Shown piece after piece: positions 21,998 to 31,626 of a DNA stretch of 44,859 nucleotides. This DNA is from a virus, in the IMG/VR virus record IMGVR_UViG_3300032084_002426, positions 1-44,859 of that record; one strand, written 5' to 3'. Every line of letters begins with the position of its first letter. Positions within the stretch are counted from its first letter, which is position 1. The notes under the pieces are model-generated. The model saw only the letters and a list, made by a program, of their open reading frames with translations, searched no databases and had not been told where the DNA came from. A program made the translations under genes and the position numbers.

Positions 21998-24077
21998 CTT
22001 CAATCTCCTTTGTTATATCAATTCCTGTAATGGTCGTCCGTCCATAGAACAAGTCGTAGCTTACTTCCGAAACTTTCAATTTACGCTCTCCTAAAAATTC
22101 TCTGGTTCTTATCCCTCTATAGACCGTGGCCGTATCGAAGGTTACCACATCGTAAAGTTCTGTTACAATTATTTCGTTTATTGTAAACGAAATCGCGGCT
22201 CTAGCCAAGGCGTAATCCCTGGCAATGTAATCCGCCTTATACTCTGCATCCTCTTCCGAGGTAAGAAGAGAATCAAACTCAACTTGTTGGTATGTTAAAT
22301 AAATATTGTATATGGCTGTCTTGCGGCTATCCTCAGTAATAGAGAATGACTCATCATCGTCAACATCGCCGGGGTAGGTGACTTTAACGCTCGTAGCATA
22401 ATCGGTCAAATCCCTTTCCACGTAAAGATCATCGTCGATATTATCTATGGGAAGATACTCCGCTGAAACAGCCCGGTCGAGGTCGTCCACTTTTATAGAG
22501 TATCGCCCATCCGGCTTAGCAAAGAATCTCCAACCCCGTATGTCAGCCCCTTGAAGGGTTTCCATATGTTCATACAGTTCTGTTTGCTCGTCAGTGTAAA
22601 AGCTTACTCCTGACCCATTCCCTGTGAAATAGTTGGCAATTTCCTCTTCTACTTGGCCGGTATCATAGTTGTCCGAATCGTAGTCAACACCGCTAACTTC
22701 TGAAACTAGGTCTATCACAACCTCAGGGGCGAAATTCCCATCCGTAGTGCGAAGCGTAACATCAACTTTACTATCCCTGGGGCTTCCAGAGGAATCACGA
22801 CCGGTGTACGGGTCAAGGACAAAAGATCCGGTCCCGGCATCAGAAGAGGAAGGGGTGACTTCCTCCCAGTCTCCATCGTCATTCTCTACATAAACAGTCA
22901 GTCCAGAAGAGTAAAGCTCAGCGAATCGGTATTCTACATCCTCCCCGATCCCTGCAACCTGCGGAGCCGTCCCGTAGATATAAATTAAATCAGGGGAGTC
23001 GCCGCCGGAATATTCTATCTTAAGCGCCCCCCCGTCGGACGACGCTGTTATATCATCGACCTCGGAGTTTATCGCTGCATATAGCTCGTAAACGGTTACG
23101 GCAGATTGATTAGAAGCCCCAGACAAATCGAGAGAATAACTGTCGGAATCGGCATCATCTAACTGAACATAAAAGCTAACGCTTGAAATATCCTCTACGG
23201 CTGATAGGTCGTAAGGACCAACATCGCCTATTAAGCTCCCCGTCTCTGTCATAGACGGGCCAACAAGCGTACTGTTTGTGCATGTGGCCGGTATCCCTGT
23301 TTGTGGACCATATCCGTCCGGGATAGCCTCATTGTCCATATCGTCATCGAGATAGGGGTAATCATCAGAAGAAAACACATTCACCGGGAATAACGCAGTG
23401 AATTGGGCTCTTAGATCAGCGACCGTTACGGAATAGGTAGTTTTCGAAAAATCATCATCCTGGACAAACCCTACATAAAGTTGGGTGTACTCGGTCTTCC
23501 CATCCTCAACATCTTTGTCTGAGATGTAGGAAATTTCCACATTAGCCCCAGGGGTTGGTTTATCGAAATAAACGTCGAATGTTCCCATCCGGTTATCCAT
23601 TTCTATTTCTTGTTCTGGGAAAGTCATAGTGTTCCAGACGAGCCGGTCAACCTCTTCGTCTATTTCTATTTCTCCAGAAATAAGAGGGAGATATTCATTA
23701 TCTTCTGAGTCATAGAAGACTCTAGATGAAGAGAATCCGAATGTTTCTTGGACATTCACATTAGAGGAATCGAGCCGTCTTCCGTGGGACACATGGACAT
23801 AAAGTATCTGATTCACTCTATTATAATAAAAGACTTCTAAATTTTCGCGGCATTCTAATAAAGAATCAACTGAGGTGTATTTTGTCCCGTCAATAAAAAC
23901 GTTCCCGATATCATCCGGAGCTGTCTGGTTTACGTCAGAGAAATCAAAATCGTCGGCGTCGTACCGGTCGGGTTGTTCATAGTTTTGGATCGCTATTTTT
24001 ACGCGCCATACCCCTCCGTAGTCCGGGGTGAATGTGACGTTTGATGTTACGGATTTCCTTAAACGGAGGATAGTCAT
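21990..24077 (-). CDS. putative tail hub or baseplate protein
   Basis: A 695-residue acidic protein behind the tape measure and two tail-tip proteins. The C-terminal third (LQGADIRGWRFFAKPDGRYS..., then YATSVKVTYPGDVDDDE) resembles the tail-hub proteins that receive tape measure and fibres. Residues near 275-400 contain a segment clearly related to one in the tail tube protein at 29509: GPYDLSAVEDIS, DLSGASNQSAVTVYELYAAIN and AGIGEDVEYR. The role is inferred from order and this shared domain. Confidence 0.6.
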   Translation of the reverse strand: MTILRLRKSVTSNVTFTPDYGGVWRVKIAIQNYEQPDRYDADDFDFSDVNQTAPDDIGNVFIDGTKYTSVDSLLECRENLEVFYYNRVNQILYVHVSHGRRLDSSNVNVQETFGFSSSRVFYDSEDNEYLPLISGEIEIDEEVDRLVWNTMTFPEQEIEMDNRMGTFDVYFDKPTPGANVEISYISDKDVEDGKTEYTQLYVGFVQDDDFSKTTYSVTVADLRAQFTALFPVNVFSSDDYPYLDDDMDNEAIPDGYGPQTGIPATCTNSTLVGPSMTETGSLIGDVGPYDLSAVEDISSVSFYVQLDDADSDSYSLDLSGASNQSAVTVYELYAAINSEVDDITASSDGGALKIEYSGGDSPDLIYIYGTAPQVAGIGEDVEYRFAELYSSGLTVYVENDDGDWEEVTPSSSDAGTGSFVLDPYTGRDSSGSPRDSKVDVTLRTTDGNFAPEVVIDLVSEVSGVDYDSDNYDTGQVEEEIANYFTGNGSGVSFYTDEQTELYEHMETLQGADIRGWRFFAKPDGRYSIKVDDLDRAVSAEYLPIDNIDDDLYVERDLTDYATSVKVTYPGDVDDDESFSITEDSRKTAIYNIYLTYQQVEFDSLLTSEEDAEYKADYIARDYALARAAISFTINEIIVTELYDVVTFDTATVYRGIRTREFLGERKLKVSEVSYDLFYGRTTITGIDITKEIEDV

Positions 24078-24086
24078 GTCGTCACC

Positions 24087-25025
24087 TTAGTGTTTCAGAT
24101 AATCAACCGAATAAGCTGTTACCGAGTATACGCGATAATTTGCCCCATCACTGATTATTTGCATAGCGTAATTCCCCGAACTATTCGTCGAATTCATCCT
24201 TTGCCATGTTCCATCAATAAGCACTTGCAGATAGTGGTCGTCGTTGTCTACCTCATATATCGTATAGATCCCCCTTGGAATAGTCCAAGACCCCCCAGCG
24301 GATATGCTTTCTGATCCGTTGGTTGTTGCCGAACTTGGAGGAGGTAAAAAACTACTACCCATGGCGATCGCCCCACCATCGGAGCATGAGAGGATGAGGT
24401 TCCCGGTACCCCTATGGATAATTTGAGTCGTCCCATTCTCCCCGCTGTTGCGAATTATCCTCAACCCGTATTCAGTGTATGTAGTATCTCCTATTAGATC
24501 TATAGAAATTGATCCGTCAGCCTCCCGGGAAAAGCCCAGCTTCATAGAATCAGCGACAAAGAAGCTTCCGTCACCAAAAACTATAGGATTTATGTCTTGG
24601 CCCTGGCCTCTTCCCCTATAATAAGCCGAAGACCCATCATAGTAACAAAGGTCACTCAACAGAACCTTGCGAATTGTGTCGCTGCTGTACATAGCTCCAT
24701 AAGCCGGGTCAAAGGTATAATCCGAAATATCTTGGACCCAACTAGCCAAAAGCTCAGTCCCGCTTAATTCCATGGAGATATAATTCAAACCGCTTGAAAT
24801 GGTCCCGCTGATCGATTCATCTTCGTCTTTAACTTGATAAAGGTTACCCTCGTATTTGACAAACCCGCCTAGCGCCAGTGATGGCTCTGTCGTCGTTCCA
24901 AGCCAGTCAGCGAAAAGAGAGGCAACTGGGACGTGCCCCGCAGAAATCAAAGTATTTTGTTTCGTGTAATCAGTATCAACCGTGGGAGCCGAAGTCCCCG
25001 GATTCTCCAATAATTCAATAGCCAT
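24087..25025 (-). CDS. putative tail-tip or receptor-binding protein
   Basis: 312 residues from ATG 25025 (MAIELLENPG), which overlaps the upstream stop (TAATG) and has GGAG upstream; a GTG 9 nt earlier is possible. It has a low charge, many Ser, Thr, Gly and Tyr residues, and a C-terminal beta-rich part (GGSWTIPRGIYTIYEVDND, DGTWQRMN) like fibre tips. No chaperone or hydrolase motif is seen. Confidence 0.5.
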   Translation of the reverse strand: MAIELLENPGTSAPTVDTDYTKQNTLISAGHVPVASLFADWLGTTTEPSLALGGFVKYEGNLYQVKDEDESISGTISSGLNYISMELSGTELLASWVQDISDYTFDPAYGAMYSSDTIRKVLLSDLCYYDGSSAYYRGRGQGQDINPIVFGDGSFFVADSMKLGFSREADGSISIDLIGDTTYTEYGLRIIRNSGENGTTQIIHRGTGNLILSCSDGGAIAMGSSFLPPPSSATTNGSESISAGGSWTIPRGIYTIYEVDNDDHYLQVLIDGTWQRMNSTNSSGNYAMQIISDGANYRVYSVTAYSVDYLKH

Positions 25026-25834
25026 TACCGACACTCCTCTAATGTAAACCCGAAATCATAAGTCCTTCGGTAATCTATTCTACCATAAGCATCGATTGAT
25101 GAAAAGTTGCAATACATAGGGGGCTCATCTCGGGTGTCTTCCCAAAGATCCACAAAGACCGGTTGATAAGACCCAACTTTTTCAAGCATAGTCCTTATGC
25201 TTAGCCGCTTTTCGTTTGTCATTTCCGTTTCAGGGATCTCTATATCCCACTGTCTGAGCATCGGGATTTTTTGCCCTATTAATTGGCCACCATTCGTCTT
25301 GTCTGTGCTATCTAGCAAAAGGTCTTCAATGTCCGGGGTGGCAATAATATATCGGAAATCCATTGGATCACCTATAGATAAGCCTCCGATATAGAGTGTG
25401 TCACTCGCTGTAAATAGGAGTTCGACAGACCTGCAGGTTACCGCTTCATCAAGGTAAATAATGCTCGTGTCATCCCTAACCACGAGATCCCCCGACTCCA
25501 CCTCATTTCCAGAAGAGTCTTTTAAGATATACCCCGCAGCTAAAGACAAACTGTAAACAGTCTCGGCCCCGTAGGTATTGGTTAGGACTGTGGTAGCCCC
25601 ATAAGTGTTCGATAATACCCTCTTCCCAACAACATCAAGATTTTGGAATCCGTAAGCAATCATTGAAACTTCTCGATCCTCAGGGAATTCAACCGTGATA
25701 AGGGACTGATTCGCTTCTGCCATAAACTTTCTTTCAAGGAAAATGTCTGTTAGATTTGATACCTGATAAAGACCGTTCTCGCTTGACGCCGTTACAGTCG
25801 AATCGGATAGATAATTATCCCATAATATTTTCAT
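25025..25834 (-). CDS. putative distal tail protein
   Basis: 269 residues, directly after the tape measure, where distal tail (Dit-like) proteins are usually found. It starts MKILWDNYLSDSTVTASSE and contains an N-terminal jelly-roll-like segment (RSVELLFTASDTLYIGGLS) and C-terminal EPVFVDLWEDTRDEP-like sequence; both recall phage proteins that cap the tail tube. The assignment is positional. Confidence 0.5.
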   Translation of the reverse strand: MKILWDNYLSDSTVTASSENGLYQVSNLTDIFLERKFMAEANQSLITVEFPEDREVSMIAYGFQNLDVVGKRVLSNTYGATTVLTNTYGAETVYSLSLAAGYILKDSSGNEVESGDLVVRDDTSIIYLDEAVTCRSVELLFTASDTLYIGGLSIGDPMDFRYIIATPDIEDLLLDSTDKTNGGQLIGQKIPMLRQWDIEIPETEMTNEKRLSIRTMLEKVGSYQPVFVDLWEDTRDEPPMYCNFSSIDAYGRIDYRRTYDFGFTLEECR

Positions 25835-25835
25835 T

Positions 25836-28805
25836 TTACCCTACCCTTTTTGAACTAATTTGCCCGGCTACACCGGTATTGATAACCTTGACCACTTTTG
25901 TCGCCATTGATTTGAAGTCCATTACATCCACAACCAAGTTAACAGTCACTGAGGAGCTTCCGCTACCACCCATACGGCTACTAATTTGATCGGCGAATTG
26001 GCCCATAACCTCAGACCCACTCGACCCACTATTCAAAAGAAGTTCAGGGTTTCCATTCTCCGCAGTATTGACGAGTGTTCCCCCGTCTGATGGTAGGACG
26101 ATCCCACCAGTTGCCGCACTCGGAATATCTGTCGTGGCTATGCTTATCTGGCTGGCCAGACCGGAGGCTAATACCGTACCGGCAGCTACAATATTATATG
26201 GGTAAGGGATATTCGAGGCCAACACCTCAGTAAACGCTAAATAGCTGTTTATCCCGGCCTGGGCCATAGCCAAAGCTTTCGAGGCAACAGCTGCCGCATA
26301 ATTGTCACCAGCCGCCTCATCGAGCAAGTTAGAGAGAGCCCCGGCCAACCCGGAGACATAAGTGTACTCCTCTGCCCTTAAAGCATTTCTGGCCACTATC
26401 TGTTGATCAAGCAAATCCGTCTTTTTTTGCTCGTAATAAGCCTCTATGTCAACAGTGCTTGCGCCTAAAGCTTTGGCCGCGTCTAAAGCGGCTTGCCGCT
26501 CTGACTCCAAAGACTCAAATTCGTCTTGCTTAAGATCAAGGAGAGCGTCCGACCATTCTTGTTCAAGGGCTAGCCGCTCTTCGTTTGATTCGTCGGCTAA
26601 GTCCTTGCGTTGGTTGTCGTAATACTCATTTATTGCTGAAACATCAGCTCCAAGCTTCTCAGCCGCCTTAATGGCTGCTTCTCTTTCGGCTTCTATTTCG
26701 GCTTCTCTCAATTCTTCCCTAGTGGCTAAAGACTCTGCTAATTTTTTGTTCCACTTTTCTTCGAATTCTTCTCTTACTTTATAGATGCTCTCGGGGGCAT
26801 CTTGTTGATCTTCGCTTGATGCTTTTAGCTCGTCAGCTACACGGACTATCTCGTCATAAAGATCGGAATAAGTGTCTTTGTATATCCCGATATCGATAGT
26901 CCCTTGGTTATATGCTTTCGCAAACGCAAGGATTGAGGATTCCCCGGCAAGCTCAGTCTCAGCAAAGGCCGCCGTTTGGGATTTTATCGCTGCTTCTGAT
27001 TCTACAATGCTTAAAGCCAGTTGTGATTGCAGTCGCTTTTGATTCTCTAATCTCTCCCCTTCTGACTCAATTACAGCGTTCAAGGCGGCCCTAAGTTGGT
27101 TTACCTTAATTGTTTCTTCTAAAGTAGCAGAGCCAGAGGCAACCTTCTCCTCAAGGTCTATAAGCTGTTGCTTTACCTCGGCGATCCGTTCCTCTTGGTT
27201 CGCTACTTTATCATTGTACTCGATCAACTTCTGCTTATCAGATTCGAGTGCTTCTAGGGCTGCCTTTTCTCTATCGAGCTGATCGTTATACTTGGAATAT
27301 TCCGCAGCATATTCCGCAAGTTTTTCCTCTAATTTTAAAGCTAGAATCTCTTGTCTGGCTTCAAGGATTCGCTGTTCACTTTCTGAGAGATCCCCGGTAT
27401 TTTCCTCCAACTCTTTTGTCACGGAGTTATATTCATCAGAGATAGCCACCAAATCACCAGTAACTTCGGCCAGCTCGTCCGTCCTGTCCCGATTGTCCTT
27501 GATTTGATTACTGAGGGAAACTAACCCGACAACAGCGGCCCCGGCTATAGTAATCAATCCTAATGGTCCTGTCCCGAGAGATACCCCGACAAGAGTCAAA
27601 GCCTTACTAAGAGATATAAAACCAACAGCGGCGACCCCCGCTCCCGTCCCGAGCCCTTTTATAATGCTTGGTAGGCTGCTTATACCCCTAAGGAGAGAGG
27701 ACGCTAAGTCAAGAATGGTTTCTAAAATTGGGGCTAATTCACCAACGAGGGAATTAGTAGCGCCCTCGGTCGCGGAGGTTAGTTCGTCGAAAGCTCCGGC
27801 TAATGTGTCATTTTGCACAGCATATTGACGTGCGGCCTCTTCCGTATCTGTGACCGCATCGGTATACTCTTTAATAGTATCTGTCCCATCGTTAAGCAGG
27901 GAAACTAACGCTGGCCCAGCCTCAGTGCCAAACGCGGCTATAACTTCCGCCGTTGAGATCCCAGCATCTTCCAATGCTTCTAATGCCCCCGTCAATCCTA
28001 CATTTTCAGGGTTAACCTCATCAAATGAAATCCCTAATTTTTCTAACTCTGAAACAGTGGTGCTTGACTGGTCTGCGAGCAAAGCTAAAGCAGTCTTGAG
28101 TGCGGTTCCAGCTGTCTCTCCTGCTAAACCAGCATTATATAAAGATTGGAGAGACCCGGTGACCTCTTCAAGGTCAATCCCTAGCGCTCCTGCTATTGGC
28201 CCAGCTGTGGCAAGTGACGACTTTAATTTGTCAAGAGTTGCCTGGCTGTTCGACGCCGCCGCCGCGAACACATTCGATACCCTCGCTGAATCCGTAGCCT
28301 CTAACCCGAATTGAGAAAGGGAGGAGGTGACAGCTTGTGCCGCTGTCGCAAGGTCTGAGCCTGTCGCCCCGGCAAGCTCAAGGACTCCATTTAAAGCGTC
28401 AACAGATTGCGTTGCATCGAGACCAGCAGAAGAGAGAAAGTAGAGTGCGTCAGCGGCCTCGCCAGCCGTGAACCTGGTAGTTGTCCCGGCTTCATTCGCC
28501 GCGTCTTCTAATTGTTTGAACTCTGCAGCTGTAGCATTAGACACTGCTGCCACATTCGCCAAACTTTGTTCCGTTTCTGAAAAGGTCGAAATAGCGGCTT
28601 TCGCCGCGACCGTAATTCCAGCAAAGGCAGCGACCCCCGCCAACCCAATAGCATCGTAGGAGTCGGCTGTTTCGTCATTCATCGTTTGGATGTCTGTCCC
28701 TAACCCGTCGATTGAGGTTTTTACGGATTTTATATCAGCCGATAATTTATCTAATCTAATGCGGACATCCGAGTATATGGACCCGGCATCTATTGATGTC
28801 GCCAT
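25836..28805 (-). CDS. tail tape measure protein
   Basis: 989 residues and the longest late gene. The N-terminal 350 residues match the phage minor tail or tape-measure domain (for example ATTRFTAGEAADALYFLSSAG and ALGIDLEEVTGSLQSLYNAGL segments, with repeated Ala-rich helices). A hydrophobic block (ALTLVGVSLGTGPLGLITIA) follows, then long Glu/Ala/Lys coiled coils with repeated ALDAAKALGAS-type motifs. It sets tail length and is ejected with the DNA. By the usual rule of about 1.5 angstrom per residue, the tail would be near 150 nm. Confidence 0.92.
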   Translation of the reverse strand: MATSIDAGSIYSDVRIRLDKLSADIKSVKTSIDGLGTDIQTMNDETADSYDAIGLAGVAAFAGITVAAKAAISTFSETEQSLANVAAVSNATAAEFKQLEDAANEAGTTTRFTAGEAADALYFLSSAGLDATQSVDALNGVLELAGATGSDLATAAQAVTSSLSQFGLEATDSARVSNVFAAAASNSQATLDKLKSSLATAGPIAGALGIDLEEVTGSLQSLYNAGLAGETAGTALKTALALLADQSSTTVSELEKLGISFDEVNPENVGLTGALEALEDAGISTAEVIAAFGTEAGPALVSLLNDGTDTIKEYTDAVTDTEEAARQYAVQNDTLAGAFDELTSATEGATNSLVGELAPILETILDLASSLLRGISSLPSIIKGLGTGAGVAAVGFISLSKALTLVGVSLGTGPLGLITIAGAAVVGLVSLSNQIKDNRDRTDELAEVTGDLVAISDEYNSVTKELEENTGDLSESEQRILEARQEILALKLEEKLAEYAAEYSKYNDQLDREKAALEALESDKQKLIEYNDKVANQEERIAEVKQQLIDLEEKVASGSATLEETIKVNQLRAALNAVIESEGERLENQKRLQSQLALSIVESEAAIKSQTAAFAETELAGESSILAFAKAYNQGTIDIGIYKDTYSDLYDEIVRVADELKASSEDQQDAPESIYKVREEFEEKWNKKLAESLATREELREAEIEAEREAAIKAAEKLGADVSAINEYYDNQRKDLADESNEERLALEQEWSDALLDLKQDEFESLESERQAALDAAKALGASTVDIEAYYEQKKTDLLDQQIVARNALRAEEYTYVSGLAGALSNLLDEAAGDNYAAAVASKALAMAQAGINSYLAFTEVLASNIPYPYNIVAAGTVLASGLASQISIATTDIPSAATGGIVLPSDGGTLVNTAENGNPELLLNSGSSGSEVMGQFADQISSRMGGSGSSSVTVNLVVDVMDFKSMATKVVKVINTGVAGQISSKRVG

Positions 28806-28807
28806 CG

Positions 28808-29509
28808 TTACCTCCGCTTACGCCTTTTTCTTTGTGATTGTTGTTCCTGCTCTCTTTGGAAATACACCACCCACGCTCGGTTATTGATGTCTTCTCTATT
28901 GAAGTCAGAGAATTCCCCATGTATATGATCTGCCGGGTTGTCGTGGCCCTTCGTCGCTTTTACAGCCGCTTCATAAAGCATTTCTTCGCTTACTTCTTTT
29001 ATATCGCTAGAATCGATCGCAAGGGCAAACGACATAACCGCGCCAATAAAATCTGCGGGTAAAAGAAATTGCGTTTCCATCCTCAATACATCATACGATT
29101 TTTCCAACTTAGCTCGCTTTGGCCCAACCGGGAGCTTCTTTATCTGTTCGTCTATATCATCAAGCTCTTTTTCCGCTTCTACCCTGAGTGGGTCAAGTTT
29201 ACTTAGGCCCATTATTTCCTGATAAGTGGGGGAGAGAAGGCTTTTCTCAACTATTTTGTATTGCATTTCAGCATAGTCAACCATTTGAGCAGCAGACATT
29301 TTCCCTTTCTTAGCTAGCACATCTGTAACTGTTTCGATGAGAGAGAAATCTCCACACGCCCTAATTTGAGCATGCGTCAGCCTACGAACAATCACCGGTA
29401 ACATTTTCCCGTAAAACGGAACAATTATCGCAGGCTGGGCCTCAGCTTCAAACAAAGCGGAGTGCTTTATGTAAGTCACCCCGTCCTGTTTGATTGTCAA
29501 GTTAGCCAT
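28808..29509 (-). CDS. putative tail assembly chaperone
   Basis: 233 residues from ATG 29509, which overlaps the stop of the tail tube gene (TGATG). It lies between tail tube and tape measure, the normal position of the tail assembly chaperone. The C-terminus is very basic (QREQEQQSQRKRRKRR). A second chaperone frame made by -1 frameshifting, common elsewhere, is not seen: an AGAAAAAGG run is near the 3' end, but no useful frame follows. No family match. Confidence 0.5.
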   Translation of the reverse strand: MANLTIKQDGVTYIKHSALFEAEAQPAIIVPFYGKMLPVIVRRLTHAQIRACGDFSLIETVTDVLAKKGKMSAAQMVDYAEMQYKIVEKSLLSPTYQEIMGLSKLDPLRVEAEKELDDIDEQIKKLPVGPKRAKLEKSYDVLRMETQFLLPADFIGAVMSFALAIDSSDIKEVSEEMLYEAAVKATKGHDNPADHIHGEFSDFNREDINNRAWVVYFQREQEQQSQRKRRKRR

Positions 29510-30432
29510 CAAGCAGTGGCCAAGTCTTCCAAGGATAGAGCCTCATATTCCGAAACGGTCAGGACCGTCTCCTTTGAATCAGGAGTCACATTCCCATTCT
29601 CATCTCTGGTGGTAGTAGCGGTGTAGTTGTAAACGGAATTCGTCCATCCGCGCTCTCTGGTCCGATCACCAAAAGTCCCAGAACAAGAGAAGACCTCAGT
29701 CTTAAGGTACTTCACCACGTCGGCCTCTTTGCTGGTCCCAACCTGGTAGAGTGCGCCATAGGTTTCCAGCTTGAAGTATATCGTGTCAGAAAGGGATGTA
29801 GGCACATCGTAAGTCCCCTCATCTTCGTCATACGTCCCACCCTCGACAATGGCTCTCATGAGGTAATCTACCGCCGTATCGGTAAGAGTGCCGCTTGTTC
29901 CTTTTCTATACCCATCGGCGATTACTTCAGTATCAACCCCGTTTGAATCGGTGACAGTGATTGTCTCTTGATCCTTTAACGTGGGCGTATCCGTCACGCT
30001 TTGCATCGTGTTACTGTAAGCAATCCTAACGCCGACACCTTGGCCTATTTCCGCTATGGTCGCGGCGTTCCCCCATATCTGGACAACGGAGCCGGAGCCA
30101 CCATAAGTGAGCGTTAATCGTCCAGTCGTTCCATCTTTGGCGGCTGTGATATCCGTCGGGGTAGAGACATTTATCGCTGCAAACAATTCATCAACCGTTA
30201 CCGCCGACTGATCAGCCGCAGCGGAAAGGTCAACAGTCACTGTTTCAATAGCTCCACCGTCAATTTTTGACTTAAAAGGCACGGCGCTGATATCCGCTAC
30301 ACCGGAAAAATCGAAAGGTCCGATTCCTCCGATAATGTTATCGGCTGCTGGTTCGGTAAGATCGGCATTGAGCGGTGTGACCAAAGCCTCCGTCATAGAA
30401 AATGCGTATAAAGCATCATCTTTTTTACTCAT
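29509..30432 (-). CDS. putative major tail tube protein
   Basis: 307 residues (MSKKDDALYAFSMTEALV...) with Gly/Thr/Ser-rich beta composition, three genes downstream of the connector proteins and just before the chaperone and tape measure. Residues about 35-155 share a domain with the hub protein at 21990: GPFDFSGVADIS, DLSAAADQSAVTVDELFAAIN, and AEIGQGVGVR. The shared unit may be a surface domain added to a tube fold. Confidence 0.6.
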   Translation of the reverse strand: MSKKDDALYAFSMTEALVTPLNADLTEPAADNIIGGIGPFDFSGVADISAVPFKSKIDGGAIETVTVDLSAAADQSAVTVDELFAAINVSTPTDITAAKDGTTGRLTLTYGGSGSVVQIWGNAATIAEIGQGVGVRIAYSNTMQSVTDTPTLKDQETITVTDSNGVDTEVIADGYRKGTSGTLTDTAVDYLMRAIVEGGTYDEDEGTYDVPTSLSDTIYFKLETYGALYQVGTSKEADVVKYLKTEVFSCSGTFGDRTRERGWTNSVYNYTATTTRDENGNVTPDSKETVLTVSEYEALSLEDLATA

Positions 30433-30443
30433 AAGGCAACTCC

Positions 30444-30797
30444 TTAATATAATCTATCGGCTGTTAAGAACAACCGCTCTTGGCTAATTGACCCATCGTC
30501 ATTAGTGTTCACGATGGGTTCCGGGGTTTCGAGTGGGTCCAAATAAAGTCTAAACCCACTTCCTATTGATAGGTCAAACAACGCATCCTGGAAATCCTTG
30601 CGAACCAATTCCCTTAACGCAGATTGTTGACCAGGAGCGACATGTCCTATTATCCTAAACGCGCCTGATTCTTGTTTTACTACAACATAAGGCGTTTTGG
30701 GGACATCCCTAGCCCCAAACTCGACAACAGAGCAAGGTTTATCAATGCTAATCAAGTAAGAGTCAAGTGTGTCGACGACATCATCTATGTGCATCAA
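30444..30797 (-). CDS. putative tail terminator (tail completion) protein
   Basis: 117 residues between the gp10-like protein and tail tube, the usual tail-terminator position. It starts MMHIDDVVDTLDSYL and has TPYVVVKQESG in the middle, as in small alpha/beta minor tail proteins. It would cap the tail and join it to the head. Confidence 0.5.
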   Translation of the reverse strand: MMHIDDVVDTLDSYLISIDKPCSVVEFGARDVPKTPYVVVKQESGAFRIIGHVAPGQQSALRELVRKDFQDALFDLSIGSGFRLYLDPLETPEPIVNTNDDGSISQERLFLTADRLY

Positions 30798-31114
30798 TAA
30801 ATCTCCTTCGCGTCAGCAATAAATTTAGGCCCTAATTCGAGTATCACCGGTCGGATTATTTCATACGCTCGGTCGTTTGCTAACTCTAAATAAACTCCAT
30901 AGAAAACCCCATGCGACAGGAAAAACCCCACCTCGTCAGTAGAGGTGAACGCTTCCGCGAACATGCGGTCAACGGCTTGGCTTGTCCGGTCTGTCCAGTT
31001 CTTATCTGCCCTAGCCAAAACGATAGCCCGGCCAGCATAGTCAAGGGCCAATGCGTACAGTTTAGCTTTCCTTTGTAGGAATATTTTCGAAACTGTTTCC
31101 CCTGGTGTACTCAT
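30794..31114 (-). CDS. HK97 gp10-like head-tail connector
   Basis: 106 residues. The C-terminal HGVFYGVYLELANDRAYEII closely follows the HK97 gp10-like signature (GVYYG.YLE.G....R.I). These proteins form part of the neck between portal and tail. It overlaps both neighbours. Confidence 0.65.
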   Translation of the reverse strand: MSTPGETVSKIFLQRKAKLYALALDYAGRAIVLARADKNWTDRTSQAVDRMFAEAFTSTDEVGFFLSHGVFYGVYLELANDRAYEIIRPVILELGPKFIADAKEIY

Positions 31115-31277
31115 AAGCCAATAACACTCCCGTTACCTGGTTGACGAGGCTTAACGCCTCTTTAGGGGCCATCATTACCTTTGATCCCTTTACCCAAACA
31201 GTAATAATTTCTTCTTCTATAACCTCGGCCTTTTCTATCTCGGGGGCTGTCCCACAAGACCCATTAGGAACGTTCAA
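31062..31277 (-). CDS. small hypothetical protein in the connector block
   Basis: 71 residues overlapping the gp10-like gene by 53 nt at its 3' end and the upstream gene by 14 nt. It contains EKAEVIEEEIITVWVKGSKVM and no known motif. The long overlap is unusual, but no frame shift is needed. Low confidence that it makes a stable protein. Confidence 0.4.
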   Translation of the reverse strand: MNVPNGSCGTAPEIEKAEVIEEEIITVWVKGSKVMMAPKEALSLVNQVTGVLLAYEYTRGNSFENIPTKES

Positions 31278-31626
31278 TTAAATTCACCTGATATCCATAG
31301 ATCCCACCAAATCTCCGCAGCGGGTCAGGCCTCCCTAATTCCCACTCGGCTCCTGACTCGTCAGTTATAATATCCCCCTCTACGAGGAAATCCACAAAAT
31401 GTTCTACCGACAACATATGCCTGAGATCATAGTCTACACCCGTTGTACTCGCGTCAGCGGTGGGGACCGACGATTCTTTATGACTTATCCTTCCTTTAAA
31501 TTTAGTATCGTCAGACTCAGCCCACGGATCAGTTGCATCCGTGGACATGTTTATTGAAAACAGTTGAGAGTCTTCTTTTACTAACCTGGACTGTCCTTTT
31601 CTCGCCTGTCGGAGTTCTCTATTCAT
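31264..31626 (-). CDS. putative head-closure or connector protein
   Basis: About 120 residues from ATG 31626 (MNRELRQARKGQ), which overlaps the upstream TAA (TAATG); the frame also opens at GTG 31641. The C-terminal half (EHFVDFLVEGDIITDESGAEWELGR, in pieces) looks like a small beta-barrel stopper with a final GIYGYQVNLIERS strand. Position and size fit a head-closure protein. Confidence 0.5.
   Translation of the reverse strand: MNRELRQARKGQSRLVKEDSQLFSINMSTDATDPWAESDDTKFKGRISHKESSVPTADASTTGVDYDLRHMLSVEHFVDFLVEGDIITDESGAEWELGRPDPLRRFGGIYGYQVNLIERS

Noticed and set aside
28808-28880. Frameshifted second tail assembly chaperone
   Set aside because: An AGAAAAAGG run is present, but there is no useful overlapping frame before the tape measure gene.
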